A DNA stretch of 39,082 nt from Desulfovibrionaceae bacterium. GTDB lineage: Bacteria; Desulfobacterota; Desulfovibrionia; Desulfovibrionales; Desulfovibrionaceae. The notes beneath the pieces were generated by a model. It was not told where the DNA came from. It searched no databases and saw only the letters and a list, made by a program, of their open reading frames with translations. Below, piece after piece: positions 1-9,181 of the stretch. Both the position numbers and the translations under genes were made by a program. Each line of letters begins with the position of its first letter. Position 1 is the stretch's first letter. Location: the NCBI GenBank assembly GCA_017454005.1, contig JAFTDU010000044.1, forward strand, positions 1 to 39,082, in the 5' to 3' direction.

Positions 1-41
1 TTAAAAAAAATAATTTTGACTTAAGATAACGTGGATTTATA

Positions 42-1124
42 TTTCTTAAATATACCAATGGGACATAAACACTAGTTACCATTGCAATAAATTTTGTTTA
101 AGAGGCTACTTTGCTTGCTGATATTATTAAATTACTCTTTAATGGTACATTTAAACAAGAAAAAAAATCAGATCATGTCTCCAAGGGTGATAATTATACT
201 TTTTTAAATTTAATTAATATTGTACCAGAAGATGAAAAAGATGTTCTAAATTTAAAAATTAAAAAAATGATTCTTACTGATGATAGTAAAGAGCATGTGA
301 GTAAGGTTGTTATTAATAATAGTGATCTTGAAACTAAAAATGTAAACATACAAATAGAGAATATACTTTGTAGTAATATAAACTATCCTCAAAAATATAA
401 TCAATTTTTTGCTGATGGAGCATTTGATAAACAATTCAAAACTGATACTAGTGTTATAAATTTCCTGACAACAGTGTTTTTGGGATCTAAGCCGTTAGTA
501 GAAAAGCTTCAGTTGTCTAATATCGTGTGCAAAACGCAAAAATATCAGTTTCGAGCTGACACTCTTGATTTTGAAACACAGCAAGATAACCGCTTAGAGC
601 TTTGGCTTAAAGGCTTAGAACTTGAGAACAGCGAGCAATTTAACTTGCAACTGCCTGGTGAGCTCTTTGCCGATCTACACCTTGCTGCAACAGTGACTCA
701 AGATGCTTTGGTGTTAGACGGAAATTTCTCAATAGGTCAACATTGTGCTGTAAGCTTTCAAGTTACACCTCTCTTTGAACAAGCAGCAATTAAAGATCTC
801 ATGCTGCGGCTTAAAGATAATGGGGCTTTGGCTTGGGTGGCTCTCAATTTAGTTGCGCCTGATGAGCTTGCAACCTTGATCAATCAAATGCTTAGCCAAC
901 TAAAAGACAAGGTTAGCGATGATATCAAGGGCATGATCTTTATTGATGCCGTGCGTGCTTTCCTGCAAAAGCCTGGTAGCATTGAACTTAAGAGCATTTA
1001 TGGTCTGCCGATCAAGCTTGACGAGTTAAAGGCGCGTTTAGCTAAACCAGCCGATAATTTTGTCGTGACATCAACTCAAGGTTCTGTGCCTTTAGAAGAG
1101 CAGGTGCAGATGCTTGCGTCATAG
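42..1124 (+). pseudogene. Decayed paralogue of the downstream exported protein (5' end interrupted by stops)
   Basis: The open part (TTG at 111 to the stop at 1122-1124) encodes about 337 residues that align end to end with residues from about 130 to the C-terminus of the protein at 1416-2846. Shared motifs include FNGT, DHVSK, LDLWLKGLELEN (LELWLKGLELEN here), DNGALAW and PADNF. Read in the same frame, the similarity continues upstream of position 111 without a gap: LKY..NG at 45-62 matches LKFDDG of the paralogue and VTI at 75-83 matches VTI. In-frame TAA codons interrupt it at 66-68 and 99-101. No signal peptide is left and there is no clear ribosome site before the TTG. The first 350 bases are very AT-rich while the last third resembles normal genes here. 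I read it as a duplicate that has lost its secretion signal. A short cytoplasmic product from the TTG cannot be excluded. The original 5' end may lie before the window. Confidence 0.75.
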
Positions 1125-1415
1125 TAAGCCTTACAGATTATTGTTTTGCGATGCAGTTGCAGCATGAGTAAACATGGCTTAATCTATCAATATGCGTCCT
1201 TTGTGTTTTATATTTCATAATTAAACTTAGACGAATTTTTCAAGCCAAACTAAAGGGCAAGATGTAGAAAAATGGGTTTTGCTCTTTATGCAGGATGTAC
1301 GTAGTTTAGCATAGAAAGTTATAAATAGTGTATATATTGCCACATATTATAGATTGCTCTTTAAAAAATGTTCTTTTTTAAGTACTCTATCTAGTTAAGT
1401 AGGAGTTTGAGATTA

Positions 1416-2846
1416 ATGCGCAAGAAACATATTTTGGTTTCAGGCTTAGCCTTTTTGTTGGTACTTTTGTTGGCGAGTTTTTGTTTAGCTCAACAAAATA
1501 CTACGCTCATTCCTCAAGATTCTGATCACATCTTTTTTAAGAATAAAACCCATGTGCACGTTGCCTCAAGTACGGTTGATGAGCAAACTGGTGAAATCGT
1601 TTTAAATAATGTCAAGTTTACTTGGCAGCCAAAACGCGTTGCCGAGATTCAAACTTTGCAGGTGGTAGCAGATCCCTCCTATGTCAATGCTTTTGTCACC
1701 AATAAAACTTTGCCGACAGATAATTTAAATTTTAAACAGATTCTCATCGCAGGTCTCAAGTTTGACGATGGACAGGGTTCAACTGTTACTATTGACAAAT
1801 TATTGTTTGAAGATGGTGTTTTTGTTGGTGAATTCATTAAGAAATTCTTTAATGGAACATTAGAAGAGATTAACACTGATGATCACGTATCCAAGTGTAA
1901 AAATTTTACTTTACTGAATTTAAAGGCAAAATTACCTCAGGACAAAAAAGATCCTTTACACTGTGGAATTGGCAAGATTCTTATAGCTGATAATACTAAT
2001 GATCATGTAAGTAAATTTGTTATCGAAAATCTCGATTTCCATGATCAAGAAGTAAAATTTGTTGTAGAAAAGACATCTATTGATAATGTAAATTATCCTG
2101 AAGCATACCGTAAACTTCTTTCTGACGACGAGATTGAAAAGCAACTTCAACTGCCGAATGGTGTACAAAATATTCTAACTACCTTATTTTTAGGTGATAA
2201 GCCTTTAGTAGAAACTGTCCTTTTGGCTAATATGCGAATCACAGCTGATAATTACCTCTTTACAGCTGGTGATATGGGCTTTAAAACTAAGAATCATAAC
2301 CGCTTAGATCTTTGGCTTAAAGGCTTAGAACTTGAGAATATTGATCAATTAGGTGTCCAACATCCTAAAAATTTGGCTGTGAATATCCAACTAGGTGCCA
2401 ATGTGTCGCCTGTTGATTTAGTGGTCGATGGTAAGCTCGCTCTAGGCAATTTGTGGAATTTAAGCATTAAGGTCACCCCCTTGATTGCCGAAGCAGCCAT
2501 CAAGGATCTTTTGGTTAAGATGGAAGATAATGGCGCTTTAGCTTGGCTTGCTTTGAATTTTTCTAAGCCCGGCCAGATTGACGCAGATATCACCTCAATC
2601 CTTAGTGACGTTGAGAAATCTGTGGGCAATGATGCCAATGCCAAGGTGTTCATGGAAGCTCTGCGTACTTTCCTGAAAAAGCCTGGCAGCCTTGAAATGC
2701 GCAGTCGGTATGGTGAGCCCATTAAGCTTGATCAGTTAGAGACGCTTTTAGCAAAACCTGCCGATAATTTCGTCTTAACTGCCACAGAAGGCTCCGCACC
2801 TTTGGAAGAGCAGGTGCAAAAGCTTGCGCCAGCGCAGACAAAATAG
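1416..2846 (+). CDS. Exported protein of unknown function, intact copy of a tandem pair
   Basis: This 476-residue protein begins at an ATG with AGGAG ten bases upstream; an in-frame TTG at 1407 overlaps that ribosome site and is unlikely to be used. It opens with a classic signal peptide: MRKK, a hydrophobic run rich in Leu and Val to about residue 22, then a likely cleavage after a CLAQ-type end. The mature part is a soluble, beta-rich sequence with no further membrane segments. Its C-terminal third (DNGALAW, FLKKPGSLEMRS, PADNFVLTA) recalls periplasmic repeat proteins of the DUF945/AsmA kind, but I could not assign it to a named family. The preceding pseudogene is a diverged copy of residues from about 100 onward. 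There is no clear operon partner. A periplasmic or envelope location is inferred from the signal peptide; function is unknown. Confidence 0.85.
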   Translation: MRKKHILVSGLAFLLVLLLASFCLAQQNTTLIPQDSDHIFFKNKTHVHVASSTVDEQTGEIVLNNVKFTWQPKRVAEIQTLQVVADPSYVNAFVTNKTLPTDNLNFKQILIAGLKFDDGQGSTVTIDKLLFEDGVFVGEFIKKFFNGTLEEINTDDHVSKCKNFTLLNLKAKLPQDKKDPLHCGIGKILIADNTNDHVSKFVIENLDFHDQEVKFVVEKTSIDNVNYPEAYRKLLSDDEIEKQLQLPNGVQNILTTLFLGDKPLVETVLLANMRITADNYLFTAGDMGFKTKNHNRLDLWLKGLELENIDQLGVQHPKNLAVNIQLGANVSPVDLVVDGKLALGNLWNLSIKVTPLIAEAAIKDLLVKMEDNGALAWLALNFSKPGQIDADITSILSDVEKSVGNDANAKVFMEALRTFLKKPGSLEMRSRYGEPIKLDQLETLLAKPADNFVLTATEGSAPLEEQVQKLAPAQTK

Positions 2847-2904
2847 AGAAGACCAAATAGCGAAGACTAAGTAGATTAGGTCTATAAAACTTCTTGAGCG
2901 TTAA

Positions 2905-2930
2905 TAAGGAGAGGGTCTCCCCTCTCCTTA
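2905..2930. other. Perfect 11-bp hairpin after the exported-protein gene
   Basis: TAAGGAGAGGG and its reverse complement CCCTCTCCTTA flank a 4-base TCTC loop. It lies 58 bases after the stop of the exported-protein gene and could end that transcript. It is followed by a C-rich repeat rather than a T-run, so it is not a standard intrinsic terminator. It might instead be a processing or stability hairpin. Confidence 0.55.
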
Positions 2931-2964
2931 AATCCTCCCCAAATCCCACCCCAAATCCCACCCC
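2930..2964. repeat. Short C-rich direct repeat, three units
   Basis: Two identical AAATCCCACCCC units (2941-2952 and 2953-2964) follow a related 11-base unit, AAATCCTCCCC (2930-2940). The tract directly follows the 2905-2930 hairpin and contains no G. It could be a C-rich rho-loading stretch or a simple slippage repeat; the sequence does not say which. Confidence 0.6.
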
Positions 2965-3014
2965 GTATCTCTCCTGCAATCTCGGACATCTAAATTTCTT
3001 GTCTATCGAAGAGT

Positions 3015-3224
3015 TCAAGCTTCATTTTGCGCCTCTGCTTTGCCAGGTTTTTTGCCTAAAGAGGCCATGTGCCCTTGGAGGCTACATTTGCTAATCGCGC
3101 TAACTTGATTTATATAGTGACGACAAGCAGCCATGTCAGGCTTGGCACGGTTGCACGCGCCTAAAACAGGCCGCAACCCAGCTTGAGTGATCTTTTTTTT
3201 CTTGTGATAAATACACTTTTTCAA
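3015..3224 (-). CDS. Possible small cysteine-containing protein
   Basis: A reverse-strand frame of 69 codons from a TTG fills much of the 480-base gap between the exported-protein gene and the YggT gene. The local GC content (about 3010-3190) is clearly higher than in the AT-rich flanks, as for coding DNA here. The residues look protein-like, with Cys at three spaced positions (GACNRAK, AACRHY, ISKCSL) and a lysine-rich end. Against it, there is no visible ribosome site, the start is TTG, and no family is recognised. A different frame from the ATG at 3229-3231 gives only about 30 codons. This may be a real small gene, a frameshifted remnant or chance. The rest of 2847-3328 holds only the hairpin, the C-rich repeat and a -10-like box. 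Confidence 0.28.
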   Translation of the reverse strand: MKKCIYHKKKKITQAGLRPVLGACNRAKPDMAACRHYINQVSAISKCSLQGHMASLGKKPGKAEAQNEA

Positions 3225-3282
3225 TCATCTAGATTACTGAGATTATCATTTTGATTATTTCACTTTTTTTGAATACTTAAAA

Positions 3283-3288
3283 TATAAT
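3283..3288 (+). promoter_or_regulatory. -10-like box ahead of the YggT/ilv genes
   Basis: A perfect TATAAT sits 40 bases before the YggT start, in a very AT-rich stretch. No convincing -35 is found 16-18 bases upstream. It is the best candidate in this gap for the promoter of the YggT-DUF465-ilvBN genes. Confidence 0.3.
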
Positions 3289-3328
3289 TTGATTTATTGT
3301 AGCAATAAAAAGCTTGAGGTTTAGCTCA

Positions 3329-3631
3329 ATGTATCTTTTGGCTAATATTATAGAAGCGGTATGTATGGTTTTACAAACTGTACTAGACTTGTATTTTTAT
3401 GTTGTAATTATTGCATGTGTTATGACGTGGTTTCATCCAGATCCATATAATACAATTGTGCGTACGATTAAAGCTTTAACAGAGCCTGTATTTTATTTTG
3501 TAAGAAAATATTTACCATTTACATATACGAATGGCTTAGATTTTTCACCCATAGTGGTTTTGATAGCGATCAAGTTAGTTAATATGGTCATTGTCAAAAC
3601 ATTGTTTCAGTTTGCTGCTAATCTTAGTTAG
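3329..3631 (+). CDS. YggT family integral membrane protein
   Basis: This 100-residue protein starts at ATG 3329, with GAGG nine bases before it; the TTG at 3314 overlaps that site and is rejected. It has two hydrophobic segments, about residues 8-35 and 72-95. Between them is the family pattern: a WFHPDPYN motif, a Pro-containing TEPVFYFVRKYLP stretch, and LDFSPIVVLIAI. YggT/YlmG proteins are small membrane proteins linked to cell-envelope and division functions in several bacteria, but their biochemical role is unsettled. The next gene follows 44 bases later on the same strand, which suggests cotranscription with DUF465 and ilvB. Length and motif order fit the family well. Confidence 0.85.
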   Translation: MYLLANIIEAVCMVLQTVLDLYFYVVIIACVMTWFHPDPYNTIVRTIKALTEPVFYFVRKYLPFTYTNGLDFSPIVVLIAIKLVNMVIVKTLFQFAANLS

Positions 3632-3675
3632 TCTTGCAGTTATCTGCACGTCATTTTTTAACTTGGAGGGTTGAC

Positions 3676-3906
3676 ATGGATCAGAGGGAAAAAGATTTGC
3701 TTGAAAAACATAAGGAAAATGATCCCGAATTACGTTCGTTATGGGAGGATCATATTCTCTATAGTAAACAAGTAGATAAACTTGAGAGTAAATCTTTCAG
3801 GACTCCTACCGAAGAACAGACCTTAAAGCAGCTTAAGAAACAAAAACTTGAAGGCAAGACCAAGATGATGGAGATTCTTGATCGGTTGAAAAAATTGGAA
3901 GCCTAG
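3676..3906 (+). CDS. YdcH/DUF465 family small coiled-coil protein
   Basis: The protein has 76 residues. The ATG at 3676 is preceded by GGAGG (3665-3669); the longer frame from 3634 lacks such a site. The sequence is almost wholly charged helix: it begins MDQREKDLLEKH, carries a heptad-like VDKLESK segment, then LKQLKKQKLEGKTKMMEIL. This is the DUF465/YdcH pattern of short helical-hairpin proteins of unknown role. It ends 18 bases before ilvB, so it is probably cotranscribed with the ilv genes. No function in branched-chain amino acid synthesis is known for the family; the linkage may be purely transcriptional. Confidence 0.8.
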   Translation: MDQREKDLLEKHKENDPELRSLWEDHILYSKQVDKLESKSFRTPTEEQTLKQLKKQKLEGKTKMMEILDRLKKLEA

Positions 3907-3924
3907 GTAGTGATGGGGGTGGCT

Positions 3925-5622
3925 ATGGAATTAAAAGGCACGCAAATTCTCATTGAAACGTTAAAACGTGAGGGAGTGGATCTCCTTTTTGGATATCCTG
4001 GCGGTGTCATCATTGATTTATACGAGGATCTTTATAAGCATCCTGAGATCAGACACGTTTTAGTACGTCATGAACAAGGAGCTGTGCATGCCGCTGATGG
4101 CTATGCCAGGGCTTCAGGAAAGGTTGGTGCCTGTCTAGTCACCTCAGGCCCTGGGGCTACCAATACAGTTACTGGCATTGCCACAGCTTATTGCGATTCT
4201 ATTCCGCTCGTCGTCATGACAGGTCAGGTGCCTACCAATCTGATCGGTAATGACGCTTTCCAAGAAGTGGATATTGTCGGGATTACGCGCCCCTGTACCA
4301 AACATAATTATCTAGTCAAAGATATCAAAGACTTGGCTATAACCATCAGGCAAGCTTTTTATTTGGCTAGGTCTGGGCGTCCTGGCCCGGTACTCGTGGA
4401 TTTGCCCAAAGATGTTTTGGTGGGGAAAACTGAGTTTATTTGGCCTGAAGAGGTCTATTTGCGCAGTTATAATCCCACTTATAAGCCCAACTTAAATCAG
4501 CTGCGTAAAACCATCGATGAGTTGGATCAAGCCAAAAAGCCCCTCTTTTTGGTTGGTGGCGGGGTTATTCTCTCAAATGCAGCCAGTGAACTCACGCAGT
4601 TGGCTGAAAAGACACAAGTGCCTGTTACTTATACCTTAATGGGCATGGGCGGCTTTCCGTCCAACTCGCCCTTATCATTAGGTATGGTGGGCATGCATGG
4701 CACCTATGCGGCCAATTTAGCCATTAACACAACTGATCTCTTAATTTGCGTGGGCGCCCGCTTTGATGACCGGGTCACAGGAAAGCTCTCGGCCTTTGCG
4801 CCCAATGCGCGAGTCGTCCATATTGACATTGATCCGACTTCTATCCGCAAGAATGTCAAGGTCGATGTGCCGGTAGTGGGCGATTGTAAATTGGCTTTGC
4901 AGGCCTTGCTTGAAATCTGTGATAGTAGATTCCCTGAACGCAATTGGCAGGAGCAGCATGCAGAGTGGTTACAGACCACCCAAGAATGGATGACAAGTAA
5001 GCCTTTGACCTATCATCAAGAAAAAGGTGGCCCGATTAAACCCCAGCGGGTTGTTGAAGCTTTAAGAAAGTTAACCCGCGGCGAAGCCATTATTGTGACT
5101 GATGTAGGTCAGCATCAAATGTGGACTGCCCAATTCTACTCTTTTACTAAACCCAGAACTTTATTAACAAGTGGTGGGTTAGGTACAATGGGCTATGGCA
5201 TGCCAGCCGCTATTGGTGCCCAATTAGCTTTTCCTGATAAGTTAGTCATTGCGATCGTGGGTGATGGTTCCATCCAAATGAACATTCAAGAATTGATCAC
5301 AGCCGTGTCTAATAAATTACCCATTAAAGTAGTTATTTTAAATAACCGCTATTTAGGGATGGTACGGCAGTGGCAAGAATTGTTCTATAATCGTCTTTAT
5401 GCTTCGACGAACATGGAAGCACAACCAGATTTCGTCAAATTAGCAGAAGCTTACGGCGCTGAAGGCTACCGCATTGACAAGGAAGACCAAGTCGAACAGA
5501 TTTTGGAACAAGCTCTCTCTTCTGCAGCTCCTGCCTTTATTGATGTCACTGTGGAGCGCGAGGAGAATGTCTATCCCATGGTGCCAGCAGGCGCAGCCTT
5601 AGATGAAATGCTTTTGGTATAG
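3925..5622 (+). CDS. ilvB: Acetolactate synthase, large (catalytic) subunit
   Basis: IlvB is a thiamine-diphosphate enzyme that condenses pyruvate to acetolactate (valine, leucine) or pyruvate with 2-oxobutyrate (isoleucine). From ATG 3925 the protein has 565 residues, typical of the family. Upstream GTG 3910 and ATG 3913 are in frame, but 3925 has a GGGGG stretch just before it and gives the usual MELKGTQIL start. The N-terminal Pyr domain has GYPGG and the catalytic Glu50 in RHEQGA. A central FAD-binding domain follows (GMHGTYAAN, GARFDDRVTGK). The C-terminal PP domain has the metal/ThDP motif from VGDGS to LNN. It is followed after 11 bases by the regulatory subunit. No leader peptide or attenuator was found upstream. 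Confidence 0.96.
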   Translation: MELKGTQILIETLKREGVDLLFGYPGGVIIDLYEDLYKHPEIRHVLVRHEQGAVHAADGYARASGKVGACLVTSGPGATNTVTGIATAYCDSIPLVVMTGQVPTNLIGNDAFQEVDIVGITRPCTKHNYLVKDIKDLAITIRQAFYLARSGRPGPVLVDLPKDVLVGKTEFIWPEEVYLRSYNPTYKPNLNQLRKTIDELDQAKKPLFLVGGGVILSNAASELTQLAEKTQVPVTYTLMGMGGFPSNSPLSLGMVGMHGTYAANLAINTTDLLICVGARFDDRVTGKLSAFAPNARVVHIDIDPTSIRKNVKVDVPVVGDCKLALQALLEICDSRFPERNWQEQHAEWLQTTQEWMTSKPLTYHQEKGGPIKPQRVVEALRKLTRGEAIIVTDVGQHQMWTAQFYSFTKPRTLLTSGGLGTMGYGMPAAIGAQLAFPDKLVIAIVGDGSIQMNIQELITAVSNKLPIKVVILNNRYLGMVRQWQELFYNRLYASTNMEAQPDFVKLAEAYGAEGYRIDKEDQVEQILEQALSSAAPAFIDVTVEREENVYPMVPAGAALDEMLLV

Positions 5623-5633
5623 GAGAGGTGCAA

Positions 5634-6128
5634 ATGGATCAGCAAAGACATGTGATTTCTGTGCTTGTCGAGAATGAGCCAGGTGTCCTCTCGCGTGTGG
5701 CTGGGCTGTTCAGCGGTCGAGGGTTTAATATTGATTCTTTAAATGTGGCACCTGCTTTAGAAAACGGGGTCTCCCATATGACCATTACTACCTATGGGGA
5801 TACCTCGATTATTGAGCAGATCATGAAGCAGTTGCACAAGATTGTCTCAGTGATCAAAGTGACAGAATATGCTGATATTCCTGCCGTTGAACGCGAGATG
5901 ATGTTGGTGAAAGTGCAAGCTGAAGGTACCATGCGCGGAGAAATTTTGCGTACTGTGGAAATTTTCCGTTGCAAGGTTGTGGATGTGAGTCCTTCAGAAA
6001 TGATCATTGAAGCTACAGGTAACCACGAAAAATTAGAAGCCATTGTGGTGTTGTTGCAGCGTTTTGGCATTAAGGAATTAGCCCGCACAGGTTCCTTAGC
6101 TATGCGTAGATCCAAAAAGACCGATTAG
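5634..6128 (+). CDS. ilvN: Acetolactate synthase, small (regulatory) subunit
   Basis: This 164-residue protein matches IlvH/IlvN in length. The ATG at 5634 has AGGAGAGG five bases upstream; the GTG at 5628 overlaps that site. Residues about 5-75 form an ACT domain (ISVLVENEPGVLSRVAGLF, then GFNIDSL). The C-terminal half is the usual second domain (EREMMLVKV, EATGNHEKLEA, ELARTG). It binds IlvB, raises its activity and gives feedback inhibition by valine. It lies 11 bases after ilvB and is certainly in the same transcript. The gene symbol follows the ilvB-ilvN convention; ilvH would be an equal choice. Confidence 0.95.
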   Translation: MDQQRHVISVLVENEPGVLSRVAGLFSGRGFNIDSLNVAPALENGVSHMTITTYGDTSIIEQIMKQLHKIVSVIKVTEYADIPAVEREMMLVKVQAEGTMRGEILRTVEIFRCKVVDVSPSEMIIEATGNHEKLEAIVVLLQRFGIKELARTGSLAMRRSKKTD

Positions 6129-6194
6129 GGCCTGGCGCAATTCTTGTGCAGGTAAGTTGTTAAAACTTGTGGGCAAAACCATCTTCATATGTAG

Positions 6195-7247
<1,053 letters not shown>

Positions 7248-7265
7248 GCCTAGCGTTGAAGCAAG

Positions 7266-7297
7266 GGGGGATGTCAGGGCGGCATTCCCTCTTTTTT
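7266..7297 (+). terminator. Intrinsic terminator of the ilv operon
   Basis: GGGGGATG (7266-7273) pairs with CATTCCCT (7283-7290), including two G-T pairs. The stem is followed by CTTTTTT. It begins 19 bases after the ilvC stop. Confidence 0.8.
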
Positions 7298-7327
7298 AGT
7301 TTAAAGATGAAAATTACTCGCAAATAC

Positions 7328-7355
7328 TTGACAAATGTCTTTGCAGACTTATTTG
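7328..7355 (+). promoter_or_regulatory. Candidate sigma-70 promoter for tig
   Basis: TTGACA (7328-7333), a 16-base spacer and TATTTG (7350-7355) lie about 85 bases before the tig start and just after the ilv terminator. A small GAAGCA/TGCTTC hairpin (7355-7370) overlaps the expected start site. The -35 is perfect but the -10 is weak. Confidence 0.45.
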
Positions 7356-7440
7356 AAGCATAAGTGCTTCCTTGAAAAATTATAGCTTTGCGGTTAAAAT
7401 TAATTATTAAAAATTTTTTTTTCATAGAAAGGAGTCAACT

Positions 7441-8988
7441 GTGAAGTATCAAGTTGAAGATGTGTCATCAACGCGTAAACATATAGTGGTGACAGTGCCT
7501 AAAGATGAAGTTGATGCATCGATTCTTGCAAATATTACAATATATAAAAAACAAATTACCATTAAAGGTTACCGTAAAGGTAATGCTCCAGATAATTTTG
7601 TTGAACAAACTTATAAGACTCAAATTTATGATACATCAAAACAAGATTTAATTAATGTTCATATTAATACTATCACCCAAGAATTAAATGTAAATCTCAT
7701 TTCTGCTTTAATGGTCAATGATAAAAATGAGTTTACACGTGGTCAAGATTTTACGTATACAATTGATTTTGATGTAATGCCAACTATTGAGTTACCTAAT
7801 TATGAAGGATTGAATGGTGTTCAAGCGGAAATTTGGGAGGCAAGTCAGAAGGATATTGAGGCGTTAATGATGCGTGAATGTTATGCACACGCTGAATATC
7901 ATATGAGTAAAGATAAAGAACCTGCTCGTGACGGAGATATCGCCTCAGTTCAGTTTTCTGTTTATAAGGATGGTAAACCAATTCCTGGAATGGAACAGCA
8001 GCATTTTGATTTAATGATTGGATCAAATTCAACATTACCTGAATTTGAAGACTTGGTGAAGACATTAAAGATCGGCGAAAAAGGCGAGAAAGAGATTACT
8101 TTCCCTGCCAATTTTATTAATGCAGAATATGCTGGTAAGGCATTACTGTGTAAAGCTAAAGTTAAGAGCGTAAAACGTTTATTTGTTCCTGCATTTAATA
8201 ATGCACTAGCTAAACGACTCAATTGTAGGGATGCTGAAGATTTAAAACAAGCTTTAATTAGTGCTAGAAATAAGCAATTAAGAGATAATTTGAAGCAAGC
8301 TGCTAAAAACTATTTAGTAGATCAGTTGATGAAACAGGTTGACGTTCCTGCGCCAGAAATCCTCGTTAATCATGTTATTTTGAATTTGATTGCTAAACAT
8401 AAGGACAGATTAGAACAACGCGGGATGAATGCTGATTTTACTGAAGAAGAATTAAAGGTCTTACACGAACAATATCGTCCTAGTGCAGAGCTAGAAGTCA
8501 AAAAACTTGTCCTGTTAATGTCAATTGCAAAGAAAGAAGATATTCAATTGCGTGACATTGATGTGCAACGCGTGATTGAAGAAGAGGCTGCAAGATATAA
8601 CGTACCTTATGATGCGTTACGCAGACAATATGAACATTCAGGCGAATTTTATTACCTAGCAGATAAAATTTTGGCGCAAAAAGCTGAAGATCTCATCTAT
8701 GCACGGGCGCACATTGAGATGGTTTCAATGGACAAATTCGAAGAGATTGTGAGTGGAAAGCCCAAAGCAGCAGATTCTGAAGCAGCAGGTAGTGACACCC
8801 AAGCAGCAGCAGATTCTGAAGCAGCAGGTAGTGACACCCAAGCAGCAGCAGATTCTGAAGCAGCAAGTAGTGACACCCAAGCAGCAGCAGATTCTGAAGC
8901 AGCAGGTAGCGACGCCCAAGTAGCAACAGATTCTGAAGCAGCAAATAGTGACACCCAAGCAACTTCAACCCAAGAGCAAGGGCAGTAG
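7441..8988 (+). CDS. tig: Trigger factor with a repetitive C-terminal tail
   Basis: Trigger factor is the ribosome-bound chaperone and peptidyl-prolyl isomerase that meets nascent chains. The 515-residue protein starts at GTG 7441, with AAAGGAG six bases upstream. The ribosome-docking loop is G43-Y-R-K-G-N-A-P50, close to the usual GFRKGK. A FKBP-like domain lies at about 155-245 (DGDIASVQF to VKSVKR), followed by the helical C-terminal chaperone domain. The family usually ends near 430-450 residues. Here residues about 443-507 are five near-identical 13-residue repeats (ADSEAAGSDTQAA type), acidic and Ala/Ser-rich, then STQEQGQ. The first two-thirds of the gene is more AT-rich than clpX or lon. 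It heads the tig-clpP-clpX-lon block typical of Desulfovibrio relatives. Confidence 0.93.
   Translation: MKYQVEDVSSTRKHIVVTVPKDEVDASILANITIYKKQITIKGYRKGNAPDNFVEQTYKTQIYDTSKQDLINVHINTITQELNVNLISALMVNDKNEFTRGQDFTYTIDFDVMPTIELPNYEGLNGVQAEIWEASQKDIEALMMRECYAHAEYHMSKDKEPARDGDIASVQFSVYKDGKPIPGMEQQHFDLMIGSNSTLPEFEDLVKTLKIGEKGEKEITFPANFINAEYAGKALLCKAKVKSVKRLFVPAFNNALAKRLNCRDAEDLKQALISARNKQLRDNLKQAAKNYLVDQLMKQVDVPAPEILVNHVILNLIAKHKDRLEQRGMNADFTEEELKVLHEQYRPSAELEVKKLVLLMSIAKKEDIQLRDIDVQRVIEEEAARYNVPYDALRRQYEHSGEFYYLADKILAQKAEDLIYARAHIEMVSMDKFEEIVSGKPKAADSEAAGSDTQAAADSEAAGSDTQAAADSEAASSDTQAAADSEAAGSDAQVATDSEAANSDTQATSTQEQGQ
8770..8964 (+). repeat. Five 39-bp tandem repeats inside tig
   Basis: Units begin at 8770, 8809, 8848, 8887 and 8926. 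Each encodes a 13-residue ADSEAAGSDTQAA-like block. Units 1 and 2 are identical in protein; units 4 and 5 are the most diverged. All copies keep the frame, so changes in copy number would lengthen or shorten the tail without breaking the gene. The high DNA identity suggests recent expansion by slippage or unequal recombination. Confidence 0.95.
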
Positions 8989-9016
8989 TCTAACGCCACG
9001 GAATTGCTTTTCTTGT

Positions 9017-9042
9017 GGCTTGGGGCTGGTTGGGCCTTTTTT
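9017..9042 (+). terminator. Weak possible terminator after tig
   Basis: GGCTT (9017-9021) can pair with GGGCC (9032-9036) through three standard and two G-T pairs, followed by TTTTTT. The stem is short, so termination may be partial and tig may read into clpP. Confidence 0.35.
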
Positions 9043-9181
9043 AGTCTCCTTGAGAATGCTTTGCGTGTGAGCACCATAAGCGTATGTTCGCGTGCACTGC
9101 TTTATGCGTGGGTTGAATTGCGGAGCATCTTCTTGTGTATGGCGTGAGCTGATGCTTTTTTTGAAGGAGAAAACAATAATA

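Noticed and set aside
3143..3155. TGGCAC and TTGCA close together, resembling a sigma-54 promoter
   Set aside because: Only two bases separate the elements, so GG and GC are seven rather than ten bases apart.
8693..9077. Reverse-strand frames with repeated Leu/Cys or Ala/Ser blocks
   Set aside because: They are antisense shadows of the tig tandem repeat.
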